Shown here one piece after another: positions 37,109 to 47,580 of a stretch of 60,000 nt of DNA; positions within the stretch are counted from its first letter, which is position 1; the number at the start of each line of letters is the position of its first letter. Source of the stretch: Adiantum capillus-veneris. Its lineage: Eukaryota > Streptophyta > Polypodiopsida > Polypodiales > Pteridaceae. The position numbers were made by a program, and so were the translations under genes. The stretch lies in assembly GCA_014529385.2 (NCBI GenBank), contig CM043969.1:23918446-23978445 (forward strand). Reading direction: 5' to 3'. Below the pieces are notes generated by a model. It ran no database searches and had not been told where the DNA came from. It saw only the letters and a program-made list of their open reading frames with translations.

Positions 37109-37974
37109 CTCTGTGGGTCCCCACGGAAAAGGTACTCCTTTTTTGTGTCAAGGTATGCAAAGGGGAAGCAACCTCTGCAAACTTTCGTATGAACCGCCTG
37201 TAGTACGAACACAGTCCCAAGAAGCTTCTAACTTCATGGACATTCCTCAAATCGGACCAATCACGGATAGTTTCTATCTTGGCCGGGTCCATTCGCACTC
37301 CTGCTGCTAACACAATGTGTCCCAAAAAGTGTATCTCTAGTAGGAAAAATTCACTTTTCTTAGCATTAATCACTAACGTGTGATCTCGTAATTGCCTGAA
37401 AGACTTGAAGCAGATGATCTCTGTGTTCTGCCTCATTCTTGGAGAAAACAATGATGTCGTCAAAGAAAGTGCCAACAAATAGTCTGTACTCTCGAAAAAT
37501 CCTGTCCATCATCCGGTTAAATATCGCAGGAGCATTGGTTAAGCCAAAAGGCATCACCAAAAACTCAAATAACCCAAAAGTCGTCCGAAAAGCTGTCTTG
37601 TAGACATCTCCTGGTGCTATCCTGATCTGATGATATCCACTCTTCAAGTCAATCCTGCTAAAGCACGAGGATCCCTGTAACCTGTCGAGTATATAATCGA
37701 TCCTAGGAATCGGAAATCTGTTCTTGATGGTGATTTCGTTGAGAGTGCTATAATCGATACACATTCTCCAAGATCCGTCTTTCTTCAAAACCAACAACAC
37801 TGGAGAGCAATACGGTGAAGTACTAGGCTGGACAAGACCCTTTTCCAAGAGGTCTTTCACTGAGTTCATAATCTTTTCATTCTGTACTCGGCTCACACGA
37901 TAAGGTGGCCGATTCGGTGGCGTGCTTCCAGATATCAGATCAATGGTATGATCTTCAGGCCCTCTCAAAAGCAA
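37029..37974 (-). pseudogene. Reverse transcriptase of B
   Basis: It reads [100 protein letters not shown] and FFDDIIVFSKNEAEHRDHLL. The catalytic Asp pair is in FFDD. After a shift near 37370 the thumb continues as KKSEFFLLEIHFLGHIV and VRSFLGLCSYYRRFIRKFAE. Confidence 0.92.
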
Positions 37975-37999
37975 TCGGCATGAGCGTGGAGAAAAAAAT

Positions 38000-38670
38000 C
38001 TTGGCGTTCTTTTCTTCAGGTCAAAACATATTCAACTTTTATCCATCGTTCAGTTCTCCCAAAAGAATGAGTAAGAAAACTGAAGTTCATCAAGTACAAT
38101 CTCTAAGCCCTTCATTTATCAAAGTCGCTTTCTCGGCCCGGTAGTCAACCACGGCGTAGTTCTTGTGGTACCAAGGGATCCCGAGTAGAACGTCACTCAC
38201 GTGCCCTGAACACCCCTGTCATTGCAAACGAAGTTTGCCAATGCTCGGTGTAATGGCAACATCCCATCCGGGTGCCAGTCGAACTACCTCCGCCTGTGGC
38301 GTCAGTCTGTCGGGCGTAGTTCCAAATCGAGCCGCCAATTCCAAGTGAAAAGAAGTTGGCCTTGGCTCCTTCAAAAGAGCTTCCTGATCCTTCGCTTTGC
38401 CCCGAAAGCGGCAAAGTTTGTACTTTCATTCATTAGATTCGGTGCAGGTCCCACGCCATGTGGTACCAGTTCTGCTTTTCTATCTGCCTTTTCTGCCACA
38501 TTCCTCAGCTGCTCTCGAACTCTCAGACCTGTCGTCGTCTTTATCATTCTGTTCTTTCTGTGCCTTATCAGGACACTTTGCGGAAATATGTCCATGTTCC
38601 CCGCATCCAAAGCACTTCCCCTCTCTGATGAAGCGAGCTGTCTCCTCAGGAGTAAGCTTGGGTCGTGCAT
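38000..38670 (-). pseudogene. Zinc knuckle and protease region of B (frameshifted)
   Basis: In one minus frame the nucleocapsid knuckle CFGCGEHGHISAKC lies near 38620-38560, preceded by KLTPEETARFIREGK. Further on, GAKANFFSLELAARFGT and VLLGIPWYHKNYAVVDYRA are protease-region blocks split over two frames. No frame is intact across the segment. Confidence 0.75.
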
Positions 38671-39221
38671 CCTTTTTTTTTCTCCGGGTTGCTCTTTTTC
38701 ATTCTACTTTCATTCCCAGAAGTCTGTTCGGCTCGTTGTGTCATGGCCTCATCTGTGGGGTAGGTCAGACTGCCAGAGTGAATGGCAAAGCCCCGCTTCA
38801 CATGACTCATCAACTCCTGAATAGAAGCTGACTTCTGTTCCAAGCAGTGATCTCGGATCTCTGTAGGTAGACCCAAGGTAAACCGCTCAATCTGTTCTCT
38901 GAACGAGATCTTCTTGAATGAAGAGGCGGGTAGAAAAGAGCTCCAGAATCTTTCACAATAAGAATTCACTGTATCGCTCTTGGTCATCCGGAGATGGTTC
39001 CAAGCAGCTCGTATATCTCGCTCAAACTCTTGAGTCAACCAAGAAGAAATAAAAAGCCTCTTGAATTTCAGCCATGTAACTGGCACAGTCTTGCTTAATA
39101 GAAGCGTGGACCACCAAGTACGAGCATTCCCCTCAGAGTAAGAGGCAGCTCTCCGAATCTTGGAGTGCTCTGAATAGCATCCTCCCGCGAAAGCGATATC
39201 AAACTGCTGTATAAAAGACAA
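38646..39221 (-). pseudogene. gag core of B
   Basis: It reads SYSEGNARTWWSTLLL, VTWLKFKRLFISSWL, ERDIRAAWNHLRMTKSDTVN, SYCERFWSS and ERFTLGLPTEIRDHCLEQ. This is a retrotransposon gag domain (W..F...F...F, then a small-residue linker and F..GL). A preceding frame (39577-39095) carries the upstream part, so gag is shifted at least once. Confidence 0.85.
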
Positions 39222-39224
39222 AGC

Positions 39225-40049
39225 CTTCGAAGCATCTGAGTATCCTGAAAAGTATCAAACTTGATCGAGTGGCCACCTTCCTTAAACTCTCGGACTTTCT
39301 TGCTGTTATCTTTGAGAAAGTCATACTGGTTGGCTTTGTAAAAATTCTTCTTGTTCGCATAAAACTTTCCGTCATCGGAATCTGAGCTGTCTGTAGACAA
39401 GTCCTCAGTAGAACTGTCAGTCTCTGGGCGAGATGTAGCCTTCTTTGCCTTTTTCTTGCCCGTTCCGAAGCTTTGTGTCTTGCTTCGCTTTTTGCTTTTT
39501 TCTGTCTTCTTCGCTCTAATCCGAGGAGCTAGAAGAACTGTCAGAAGAAGAAGAAGAAGAACTGGGTAGGTCTTCAAACTTGACGCGCTTCTTCAATTTC
39601 TTTGCCTTGTCAAATGTCGACCGACGACCTAAATATCCCGGGAAGTCAGTGCCTTTCTTCTGCTTTTTGCCGTGCTTCTTGGCTTTCTTTTGCGTGTCAA
39701 AAAGCTGAGCAATCCGTGCATCAACCACGTTCTCCAATTCCTTCTCCGTATATTTCTTAGAGGCAGAAGGTTCCTTGAGAGCGGGTTTCGGGAGTGGTGT
39801 TGTGGTTCTCTGCCACTCCGTCTGTACCTCTTCCAAAGAGGTCTGGTTCATATATTTTGCCATTTTCGGGTCCTTGACAAAATTGAGCATCATCTTTGTT
39901 GCATCGCCGATTAACTGGCGACACTCCATCTCTCGCCGCTCTGTCCAAGTAGGCCAAGGCGGGCCATACTCTCTGTCTGAATCTTCGTTGTGATCCCAGC
40001 CCGCATCTCCAGATGCAGAGGGAGTCGACTGATCATTGCCTGAAGCCAT
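39225..40049 (-). pseudogene. gag N-terminal region of B
   Basis: The likely start is MASGNDQSTPSASGD (ATG 40049-40047). A Trp-rich segment (YGPPWPTWTERREMECRQLI), a Lys-rich helical segment (ARIAQLFDTQKKAKKHGKKQ) and a serine run near 39530 follow. A shift near 39540 leads to a second Lys/Ser/Asp-rich frame. Its role in the family is particle assembly. Confidence 0.75.
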
Positions 40050-40120
40050 AGGTGCCGCGGGAAAAAAATTCGGGGATCGGATTTCCCGTAGAAGAGAAAT
40101 CGGCCGTGCTCTAATACCAC

Positions 40121-40660
40121 TGTAACAAACTTGGACACTCCAAGTCAAGAATCAACCGCGACAGCATCAAATAACCACTTCAAAACAATTCGCAGATCAC
40201 AATAGATTTGCACTGGCCCGGCGGAGTTCCGTGCCTAGAGATATTGGCCCCAAAGACTGGCGCCGCTTTCGGTATTTCTTTTTGTATTAATCAATCATCA
40301 AAGTACAAGAGAGCGGTTAGGGTTTCACTCTCAGACTCTGCGTCCAGATGCTCTGAGAAGTGAGGCCCTCACCACTAATTTAAAGGTTACAAGGGATGCC
40401 CAAAAGCAGAGCCCCAAAAGCTTTTAAAATCAAAAGCATCAGTTCTCTCTCTCTTAGAGAGTCTTTTCTTTTTTTTTTAATAAAAAAAAAAGCAAAAGCA
40501 AAATTCGCGTCGCTCATCATTTTCCAAAAAAAAAAAATTATTTTATTTTTTTTTTAGTAATCCGCCTCCGCGATTTCCAGAATTTAGGGTTTTTGGCAAA
40601 AATTAGGGTTTGCAAGAATTTTAGGGTTTCTGTTGTCCGCCACGTCATCACTTTGTGACA
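40121..40660 (-). repeat. 5' LTR of B
   Basis: It starts TGTAACAAACTTGGACACTC and ends CATCACTTTGTGACA in plus sense. It carries one TTAGGGTTT unit fewer than the other LTR. The primer-binding site lies just below 40120. Confidence 0.95.
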
Positions 40661-40665
40661 GGGCA

Positions 40666-42094
40666 TGACTCGCATACAGGCTTGGCTGATCCGGAGACCC
40701 AAGTGAGTCGTGCTGGAGAGACGAGACAACGACAATATTCCGTTAGAGATGGACTATTGTTCAGAAATGGTAAAGTCTGCGTGTCGGAAATCAATGAGAT
40801 TCGACAAAAGATTTTGTGCGAATGCCACGATGTTCCTCGCGCTGGGCACCCAAGCATCCAGAGAACTTTGGCTTTGGTCAAACGATATTTCTACTGGCCA
40901 AGAATGCGCTCTTACATAGAGAGCTATGTGAAGAGATGCGCTGAGTGTCAGGTCAATAAGGCAGAGCGCCTTAGGAAAGTTGGCCTGCTACACCCATTGG
41001 AAATCCCAGATGCCAAATGGCAAAGTATTTCCATGGACTTCATCGTTGGTTTGCCAAATACTAGTCGGGGCAATAACGCTACTTGGGTTGTGGTCGATAG
41101 ACTCACAAAAATGGCGAAGTTTATACCAACAAAGTCGACAGTAAAAAGCCATGAGTTGGCGGTTTTATTTGTCGATCAGCATTATAAGCTCTACGGTCTT
41201 GCAGAGGATATCGTCAGTGATCGAGATACTAAGTTCACTGGCCGATTTTGGCGAAATGTGTTTACTCATCTTCAAACGAAGTTGAGTATGTCGTCTTCTG
41301 ACCATCCTGAGTCCGACGGACAAACTCAGAGGATGAATCAGACGTTAGAGGACATGTTGAGAGCCTATGTCTCTCACAGGCAATCTGATTGGGAAAGGTA
41401 TCTTCCACAGTTAAAGTTTGCCTATAATAGTAGCAAGCATTCTGCTATTGGATTTAGCCCGTTCATGCTGATGTATGGATTTGAGCCTAAATCCCCAATT
41501 GCTATTGGCTTAGAGAAGGTCAAGGAACGCCAAGCTCGTGATTTCCTGTATGACATGCAAGAAATGCTCGAACTGGCTAAGGATAGTATAAGAACGGCTC
41601 GTGATCGAGTCACTACTTATGCTAATCAAAAGAGGTCTCCAAGGACACTAGATGTGGGACAATGGGTCTATCTGAAGATACCCAAGGATTCCAAGACTAT
41701 GCGAACGGAAAAGCATTATAAGCTTTCACCTAGATATTGTGGTCCGTTCTTGATCACAAAGAAAATTGGCCAAGTTGCCTACAAACTAGCTCTTCCTTCG
41801 GATGTTAGTGTACATCCAGTGTTTCAGGTCAGCCGCCTCAAAGTCAAATTGGGCGACGCCGACGTTGTTGTGCCTATCAAGGAAAATGTATGGCAAGATA
41901 TGCAAACTGAGCATATTCCTCAAGAGCCAAAAGTAGTTCTAGATCATCGTACCCGTTATTCGCGCCAAAAGGCTTATGACGAGTACTTAATTAAATGGAA
42001 GGGTCAATCTGAAAGGTTTGCTACTTGGGAACCTGTTAAAGCTTTGAAGGCTCAGTATCCCCACTTCATTGATGAGGACATCAATGGTTCTTAA
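40666..42094 (+). CDS. Integrase with chromodomain of element A (open frame)
   Basis: A long uninterrupted frame; only its first few codons lie in B's LTR. It reads the HHCC zinc domain (GHPSIQRTLALVKRYFYWPR, CAECQVNK), core blocks WQSISMDFIVGLPNTSRG, WVVVDRLTKMAKF, IVSDRDTKFTGRFW and SDGQTQRMNQTLEDMLR (D,D,E set), then a C-terminal barrel (YCGPFLITKKIGQVAYKLAL, VHPVFQVSRLK). It ends in a chromodomain (YDEYLIKWKGQSERFATWEP). The function would be insertion of retrotransposon cDNA, with the chromodomain biasing target choice. It stops ahead of the purine tract. It can no longer be made as part of an A polyprotein, because B separates it from RT. Confidence 0.9.
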
Positions 42095-42105
42095 GGAGGG
42101 AAGTA

Positions 42106-42489
42106 TGTTATGTCCCGTTCACAGGAGAGGGAATCTAGCCCAGATGCCGTCGGGATGGGCGTCCAGGGTCCGGGTGGATGTAGTGTGAACCCGACCAGTG
42201 TGTCCGGCCATTATTATAAAAGGGAGGCCAAGGCCTCATTTACAGTTATCGACCCCCACTGGCAGAGTGCCAATGGTTAGCCCGCGAGACTAGGAGTGCG
42301 CGAGGTCACCTTGAGGAGGTGAGGCCGGGTGGTATGGGACGCTCGGTCTTACAGGTGCACGCCTACATCCTCGGACGTTGGCCCCAGCACGGGGAGCTGC
42401 CGAATGGTGTCTATGGTCGGGTGGTTCGTCCGACGCGTATCTGTAGGCGGTCTGTGTAGCCGGGAGATCCTATCTCCTAGTTCGTTTCA
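42106..42489 (+). repeat. 3' LTR of A
   Basis: It starts TGTTATGTCCCGTTCACAGG and ends CGTTTCA. C's LTR resumes at 42490 with ATCACCGAGATAGGGTCAG. Confidence 0.92.
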
Positions 42490-42892
42490 ATCACCGAGAT
42501 AGGGTCAGAATTCAGCAAATAAATATTTGCAGATTTCAGCCCTTCGCATTCTCAGATTTCAGCCCGTCTCGTCGTCGTCCTCATCGTCGTCGACTTCGTC
42601 GGCAAGTCCAACATTGTAGAGATTTGTGCAATCATAAGTAGACCGCTCTCGCCATCGAGAGTGGGGCCTTCGGAGGAGGGTTTGACAACTTCCTAGTGTC
42701 GTATTCTCTTCTCTCTCTATCTCTCAGTCTCAGCACCTTCATTCACAGTGTTCATCACTTTGTTTGTGTCCATTGCACTCTCTCACTAAAGGAATGGAAG
42801 GCTCTCCCTTCCGTAAGTAAAAGGAACCTTGAGCACAATTCGGAGCACTCATCTTGAGCAAAGTTCAACATTCACTTCCGCTGCACCTTACA
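42490..42892 (+). repeat. 5' LTR of C, second part
   Basis: It matches 51040-51430 of the 3' LTR nearly base for base (GGTCAGAATTCAGCAAATAA, AAGTCCAACATTGTAGAGAT, GGGGCCTTCGGAGGAGGGTT) and ends CTGCACCTTACA, followed by the primer-binding site. Confidence 0.9.
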
Positions 42893-43381
42893 TTGGTATC
42901 AAAGCTTTGGTAGTGTTCTGTATCACTCAAGGAAAGAACCACAAGAACCACAGAATTTTTTTTGCTTGTTGCGGTCGCACATAACCCAAGTTCTCTTGGG
43001 CGTGTCGATTCCTCATCGTGTTTTTGAAGAGTGACAGGAAACCCAAGAAAGAAGGGCTTGTCCAACCTCCCCTTGTACCTCTTTTCACTCATTGAGAGCG
43101 GACCGTGCACTTAGCGGCCGGCCAATCGACGTGAGGTGGGAAAAAGCAACCTTGGTGTGAGCGCAATGCCACCAAGGGGTGCGCCCACAAAAAAGAGCAG
43201 AACTCGGGTGAAGAGAAGATCCTTCTCTAACACAGATTGCAAGCGAAAGAAGAACCTCAAGAACACAAGACCCCCAAGAACCCAAGTTCCTCGTGAACTT
43301 AAGAACCTAAGAACCCCAAGTTCCTCGTGAACTTAAGAACCCAAGACCACAAGAACCCAGAAGAACCCAAGACTTCAGTGG
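42893..43381 (+). other. Primer-binding site and leader of C, with a 34-bp tandem repeat
   Basis: The primer-binding site TTGGTATCAAAGC begins at 42893. AAGTTCCTCGTGAACTTAAG recurs 34 bases apart (43284 and 43318) amid AAGAACCC-type short repeats. No gene is seen. Confidence 0.8.
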
Positions 43382-44847
43382 ATGGTCATCACTCGAAGCG
43401 GAATGGATACTTCGCTTGGAGGTGATGAGCATGAGAGAGGTGAAGAAGAATTTTCCCCACCATGAGGTTTTTCCAACTCTCCCCCTTCCCCATCTACGCC
43501 AAGGATTGCATCAGATCCTATGGAGACTTGGTGGAAGGCAATGATGGACATGATGACAACGTGGCACGAAGCAAGAATGGCAACCATGGAGCGTGAGCGC
43601 GAGCAATTACGCTTGGAGGCCAAAGAATTTGATCGCAAGTACGCAGAAAGAAAAACAAAATTGGATCGCAAGAACGTTGTTCATTCTTCCTCTCTCATTT
43701 CTAATGTGCAAGCGAAGATTGAAGAGATTCGGGAAAAGGAGACTCTTAGTCTCTTCTTCTCCCAAGCATGAGCCACAAGATTTGCATAATGATTTCAATG
43801 ATAAGGACAAGCATGATGATTTGCATGATGATCACGATGTGATTTCCCACGAGCATGATGATTTGCATGATCAAGATGTGATTTCTCACAAGCATGATGA
43901 TCTGTATGATCAAGACGTGATTGTTCACAAGGATGATGGTTTAGTTGATGCTTTTTCTAGCGAAGCTAACCTCATTGCAGATTCGATCAATCACGAAGAA
44001 CGAGTCTTGGCTCTCGAGTCGAGGTCCACAGAACCCCCACAAGAAGATTCGATCAAACACGACGAACCGATCTTGGCTCTCGAGCCTAGATCCAAAGAAC
44101 CCTTTCAGGAAGTACTATGTGTTCGAAAGATTTGTCAACACGCATTGTTTGAGTGTTTCATTCGTGATCGTTTCCTATATTTTAGTCAGCGTCTCTATGT
44201 GATCCCTTTTCCTAGGCATGACATATTGTACGTTGAGCACGTTTCACTCATGAATGAGCACGGATATATGCGGATTGTTCATGAAAAGCTGAAAAGTATG
44301 CATTCAAGGAAGTCACATTTCATGTCTCTTCCTTGGCACAACACAATCTCAGAAAGAGCACAAGAAGGATTCAGCATCAAGCATCGGCATTTCCATTGTG
44401 TTTTGCCACAATTGATTGATTTAGATCAGAAAGACAAGATTCGATCTCATTGTTTGCGTGTGTATGGTGAACGAGTTGGCACTCCATCTATTTGTTCATC
44501 TACATTGCATGCACAGTCTTTAGAGAAGACGAGATTTTTTCCAGTCACTTTACAGGGAATGGGTATGTTCATATTTTTGTGTTGGAAGTGGTTTCAGGAA
44601 TTTTCCGCCTCAGAGATTCTAGAAGAAGGTAGACGCATGACTCTAGACGAAGTTGAAGCATTGAAGGAGCCACAAATGACTTTGTGTCGCTTTCGGTGCG
44701 GCCCAAAGAAGAAGGCATTGCAGACCTTTATGAAGTTCAAGTATCGCACGACCCACACATCAGAGTGGGCCGGCGAAGAGTCCTTTCCAGGATTCTGGAT
44801 GCTATTGGCGATCTCCCTCACCACCATACAATTCGGTACCAGTACCT
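43382..44847 (+). pseudogene. gag-like, repeat-bearing ORF of element C (frameshifted)
   Basis: It starts MVITRSGMDTSLGGDEHER at 43382, with a TGA at 43463-43465. It resumes as METWWKAMMDMMTTWHEARM with a charged coiled-coil-like helix. Near 43750 it shifts frame into an acidic His/Asp repeat (DDLHDQDVISHKH, three 13-residue units) and then two 22-residue units (SINHEERVLALESRS, SIKHDEPILALEPRS). The remaining part to about 44840 (LFECFIRDRFLYFSQRLYVI, MSLPWHNTISERAQ) matches no family that I know. No pol domain follows. It may be a structural protein of a non-autonomous element. Element D interrupts the end at 44847. Confidence 0.6.
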
Positions 44848-45138
44848 TGATGAGCGCGCGGCGGTGTGTGAAAGTGAAAGAGCACGCGAGGAAGTGCAGT
44901 GTGTGTGCAGAGAAGGGAGGCGAAGACCAACAGGAGAGGAGGCGCTAGAAGAAGAGAGAGGGCACGTAAGTTTCTCAAGGGGATAAGTGAGTGAGTTTGT
45001 AAAAAACTCACTATCCCTTTATTATTGTATAAGGACCAATTTAATAAGTTAGTGGCCAAGTTCGATGTGAACTTGGCCAAAGGTTAGTACCTTTAAAATA
45101 TACATTAAAAGGGGGCCATTTGGGCCTTTAACCCAACA
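44848..45138 (-). repeat. 3' LTR of D
   Basis: It pairs with 50139-50429. By eye the two differ at about 5% of positions and by small indels, including a duplicated TTCA(C/A)ATT-type segment present only in the other copy. Confidence 0.93.
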
Positions 45139-45173
45139 ACCTCCCACTTAAAGGCATAAATGGCGCCTTTAAG

Positions 45174-45702
45174 CTATATGACTCCCACCATCTCTATGCA
45201 TAGATGATGTTGTGCTTTGGGTAAGCACTTAGTGAGAGCATCGGCTGGATTTTGTGATGTATGGACCTTAACCAGTGTAATAAGGCCATCCTCAAGCACT
45301 TCTCGTATGAAGTGATACCACACATCAATATGCTTTGTGCGTGCATGAAACATGGCGTTCTTTGCCAGACATATAGCACTCTGGCTATCACAACCAAGCA
45401 TAGGTGCCTTGGCAGGCAAGCCAAACTCACTGCATAGGCGTGCTAACCAAATAGCTTCTTTGGAAGCCTCAGTGGCTAAAATATTCAGCCTCTGTAGTAG
45501 ACAATGCAACAATCTTTTGCAATCTAGAACACCATGAAATAGCACCTCCCGCAAGAGTAAATACATAGCCACTTGTGGATTTCCGTGTATCCACATCACC
45601 AGCCATGTCAGAGTCACAAAATCCCTTCAACTCCATTGGTCCTTTACCATAGCAGAGGCATTTGTTTTTAGTCCCTTTCAAGTACCTCATAATGGACTTC
45701 AT
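45174..45702 (-). pseudogene. RNase H of D
   Basis: Two minus frames cover it: KGTKNKCLCYGKGPMELKGF with CDSDMAGDVDTRKSTSGYVF, then TEASKEAIWLARLCSEFGLP, CDSQSAICLAKNAMFHARTK, HIDVWYHFIREVLEDGLI and DALTKCLPKAQH. These are the copia RNase H blocks in order, broken by one shift at about 45480-45500. Confidence 0.9.
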
Positions 45703-45743
45703 TGCATCTCAATGCAACCTGCCTGGATTAGCCATAAACCGGC

Positions 45744-46304
45744 TCACAACTCCGGCATACATAAGTGAACCACAAGCTGAAGCATAAGCCACACTTTGCA
45801 TGTCATCGGCTTCTTCCTTTGACTTGGGACAATCATCCTTGGAGATTTTAACGTATGGCTGTAATGGCACACCAAGAGGGTTTGCTTCAGCCATGTTAAA
45901 TCTATCCAGCACTTTTCAATGTACTTTTCTTGCGACAAATACAATAGGCGCTTGTCTCTTTGCCATGTAACACGCACTCCAAGTATATGTTCAGTTGCCC
46001 CAAGGTCTTTCATTAAAAACGCAGATTTCAGCTGCCCTTTAAGAGCATCTACAGTGCTTCTTTTCTTTGCAGCTATCAACATATCGTCTACATAGAGCAC
46101 AAGAATGATCGGGCTGCCATCCTCATCACGTTTGGTATACAAACAATGGTCTGCATGGCTTCTTTTGTAACCATGTTTAAGCATGAAGCGATCTAACTTC
46201 TTGTACCACTGTCTACATGATTGTTTCAGCCCATACAAGCTTCTATTGAGCATACATACCAAATGTTCCTTGCCAGGGATGACAAAACCCTCAGGTTGCT
46301 TCAT
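45744..46304 (-). pseudogene. Reverse transcriptase of D
   Basis: It reads MKQPEGFVIPGKEHLVCMLN, RSLYGLKQSCRQWYKKLDRF and SPIILVLYVDDMLIAAKKRS (catalytic YVDD), then LKSAFLMKDLGATEHILGVR and LYLSQEKYIEKC. After about 45910 it shifts frame. The upstream RT part sits in the next segment. Confidence 0.92.
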
Positions 46305-46370
46305 GTAAAGGTCTTCTTCACATCACCATGCAAGAAAGTGGTATGTACATCCATTTGGTCCATTTCCAAA

Positions 46371-47288
46371 TCAAGAGCAGCCACAATGGCAAACAATACA
46401 CGCAAAGTGGTCATCTTCACAACAGGAGAACACTTCCTGAAAGTCTATGCCCTTGGTTTGAACATATCCCTTTGCCACAAGCCTTGCCTTATACTTGGGT
46501 TTTGCATCAACAGTTTTGATTTTATACACCCATTTGTTAGGAATAGCCTTCCTTCCTTTGGGCGATTCAACCAAATCCCAAGTATGATTAGCATGCAAAG
46601 CTTTAATCTCTTCCTGCATAGCAAGCTCCCACTTGTCGCTGTGCTCACATGTCTTTGCCTCTTTATACGTAAGAGGCTCTCCCTCATCTGTCAACATAAT
46701 GTAATGCAAAGAGGGGTCATATCGACTCACAGGCAGTCTTTGACGAGTAGACCGCCTCACCCAATGATCCACATTATCCGGCAATGGATTTACATCAAGT
46801 GGCACTACAAAATCATCAACAATGGGCTGTTGTACATCATTTTCGGCACCATTTTCAACATTGTTTCTTGCCTGCAAATGCCCTTCAGGAGCCTCAATTT
46901 GTTGTCCAACATCATCTGGCTCAAACACCACTAGATCATCTACATTTTCAGTGGTCAAAAATAGGCCTAACAGGTGGCTGGTCATGCTGAAATTCACCCT
47001 TTTATGGTCATGCTTTGAGGCACAATTGTTTTGAAGCAGCCTTGCCTCATTAAAAACAACATCCCGGCTGCGTACAACCCTTTTGAGCTGAGGTAACCAA
47101 ATCCTATAACCCATTTCGCCTTCTTCACCATATCCCATGAAGAGGCCTTTAATGGACTTCGCATCTAGTTTACTCTTCAACTCAGGTCTAACATGCACAA
47201 AAGCTTCGCAACCAAAAATGCGTAAGTGATCATATGAAGGAGGCTTGCCAGACCAAACCTCTTCAGGGATGTCACCTTTCAAAGACAT
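46371..47288 (-). pseudogene. Integrase C-terminus and RT N-terminus of D
   Basis: It reads PEEVWSGKPPSYDHLRIFGC, VRPELKSKLDAKSIKGLFMG, VVRSRDVVFNEA, then the linker, then YKEAKTCEHSDKWELAMQEE, NHTWDLVESPKGRKAIPNKW and KARLVAKGYVQTKGIDFQEV. This is the standard copia integrase tail and RT opening. It stops shortly after the QEVF block, and RT resumes in another register. Confidence 0.92.
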
Positions 47289-47428
47289 GTGAGGGGATCA
47301 ATTGCATATATGCACTGCAGTTTTCAAAGCTTCTTCCCAAAATCCATGAGAGATTAGCTGTGGACAGCATGCATCTCACCCTCTCACAAAGTGTCATATT
47401 GAATCTTTCAGCCACACCATTAGAAGAG

Positions 47429-47580
47429 GGGCTGTATGGTACAGTAAGCTCCCTCTTAATGCCCAAATTTTCACAAAACTTGTTAAATTCAGCACTTGTG
47501 TACTGGGCTGTATGGTACAGTAAGCTCCCTCTTAATGCCCAAATTTTCACAAAACTTGTTAAATTCAGCACTTGTGTACT
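47429..47580 (-). repeat. 76-bp tandem duplication within D's integrase
   Basis: Units 47429-47504 and 47505-47580 (GGGCTGTATGGTACAG...CACTTGTGTACT) are identical as read. 76 is not a multiple of three, so the duplication shifts the integrase frame. It falls in the NKFCENLGIKRELTVPYS region, which therefore appears in both flanking frames. Confidence 0.95.

Larger units (their letters stand above)
34072..40660 (-). mobile_element. Ty3/gypsy chromovirus B, minus orientation, nested in A
   Basis: LTRs 34072-34633 and 40121-40660 (TGTAACAAACTTGG...CTTTGTGACA in plus sense) are flanked by the target duplication GGGCA (34067-34071 and 40661-40665). On the minus strand the primer-binding site TGGTATTAGAGCACGG (about 40118-40103) follows the 5' LTR, and AAGAGGGGGGTA (34645-34634) is the purine tract before the 3' LTR. 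Domains in order: gag, zinc knuckle, protease, RT, RNase H, integrase, chromodomain-like end, with several frameshifts. The two LTRs are very similar, so it is the youngest part of this nest. Confidence 0.95.
29385..42489 (+). mobile_element. Chromovirus-type Ty3/gypsy retrotransposon A, interrupted by B
   Basis: LTRs of 384 bp (29385-29768 and 42106-42489) start TGTTATGTCCCG and end GTTTCA. The primer-binding site TGGTATCAGAGCCGG (29769-29783) abuts the 5' LTR and the purine tract AAGGAGGGAAGTA (42093-42105) abuts the 3' LTR. Domain order is gag, zinc knuckle, protease, RT, RNase H, [element B], integrase, chromodomain, which is the Ty3/gypsy chromovirus order. Without B it is about 6.5 kb. 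The flanks GTCAC/ATCAC are consistent with a target duplication carrying one change. It is inserted in C's 5' LTR. Confidence 0.92.

Noticed and set aside
40655-42094. Intact integrase-chromodomain frame as a domesticated host gene
   Set aside because: It lies exactly where A's integrase should be, followed by A's purine tract and LTR, and its frame starts at the B insertion point. Integration by B explains the truncated start.
43284-43340. AAGAACCC repeats as a minisatellite gene region
   Set aside because: Only two clear 34-bp units within C's leader. No coding or structural role is evident.
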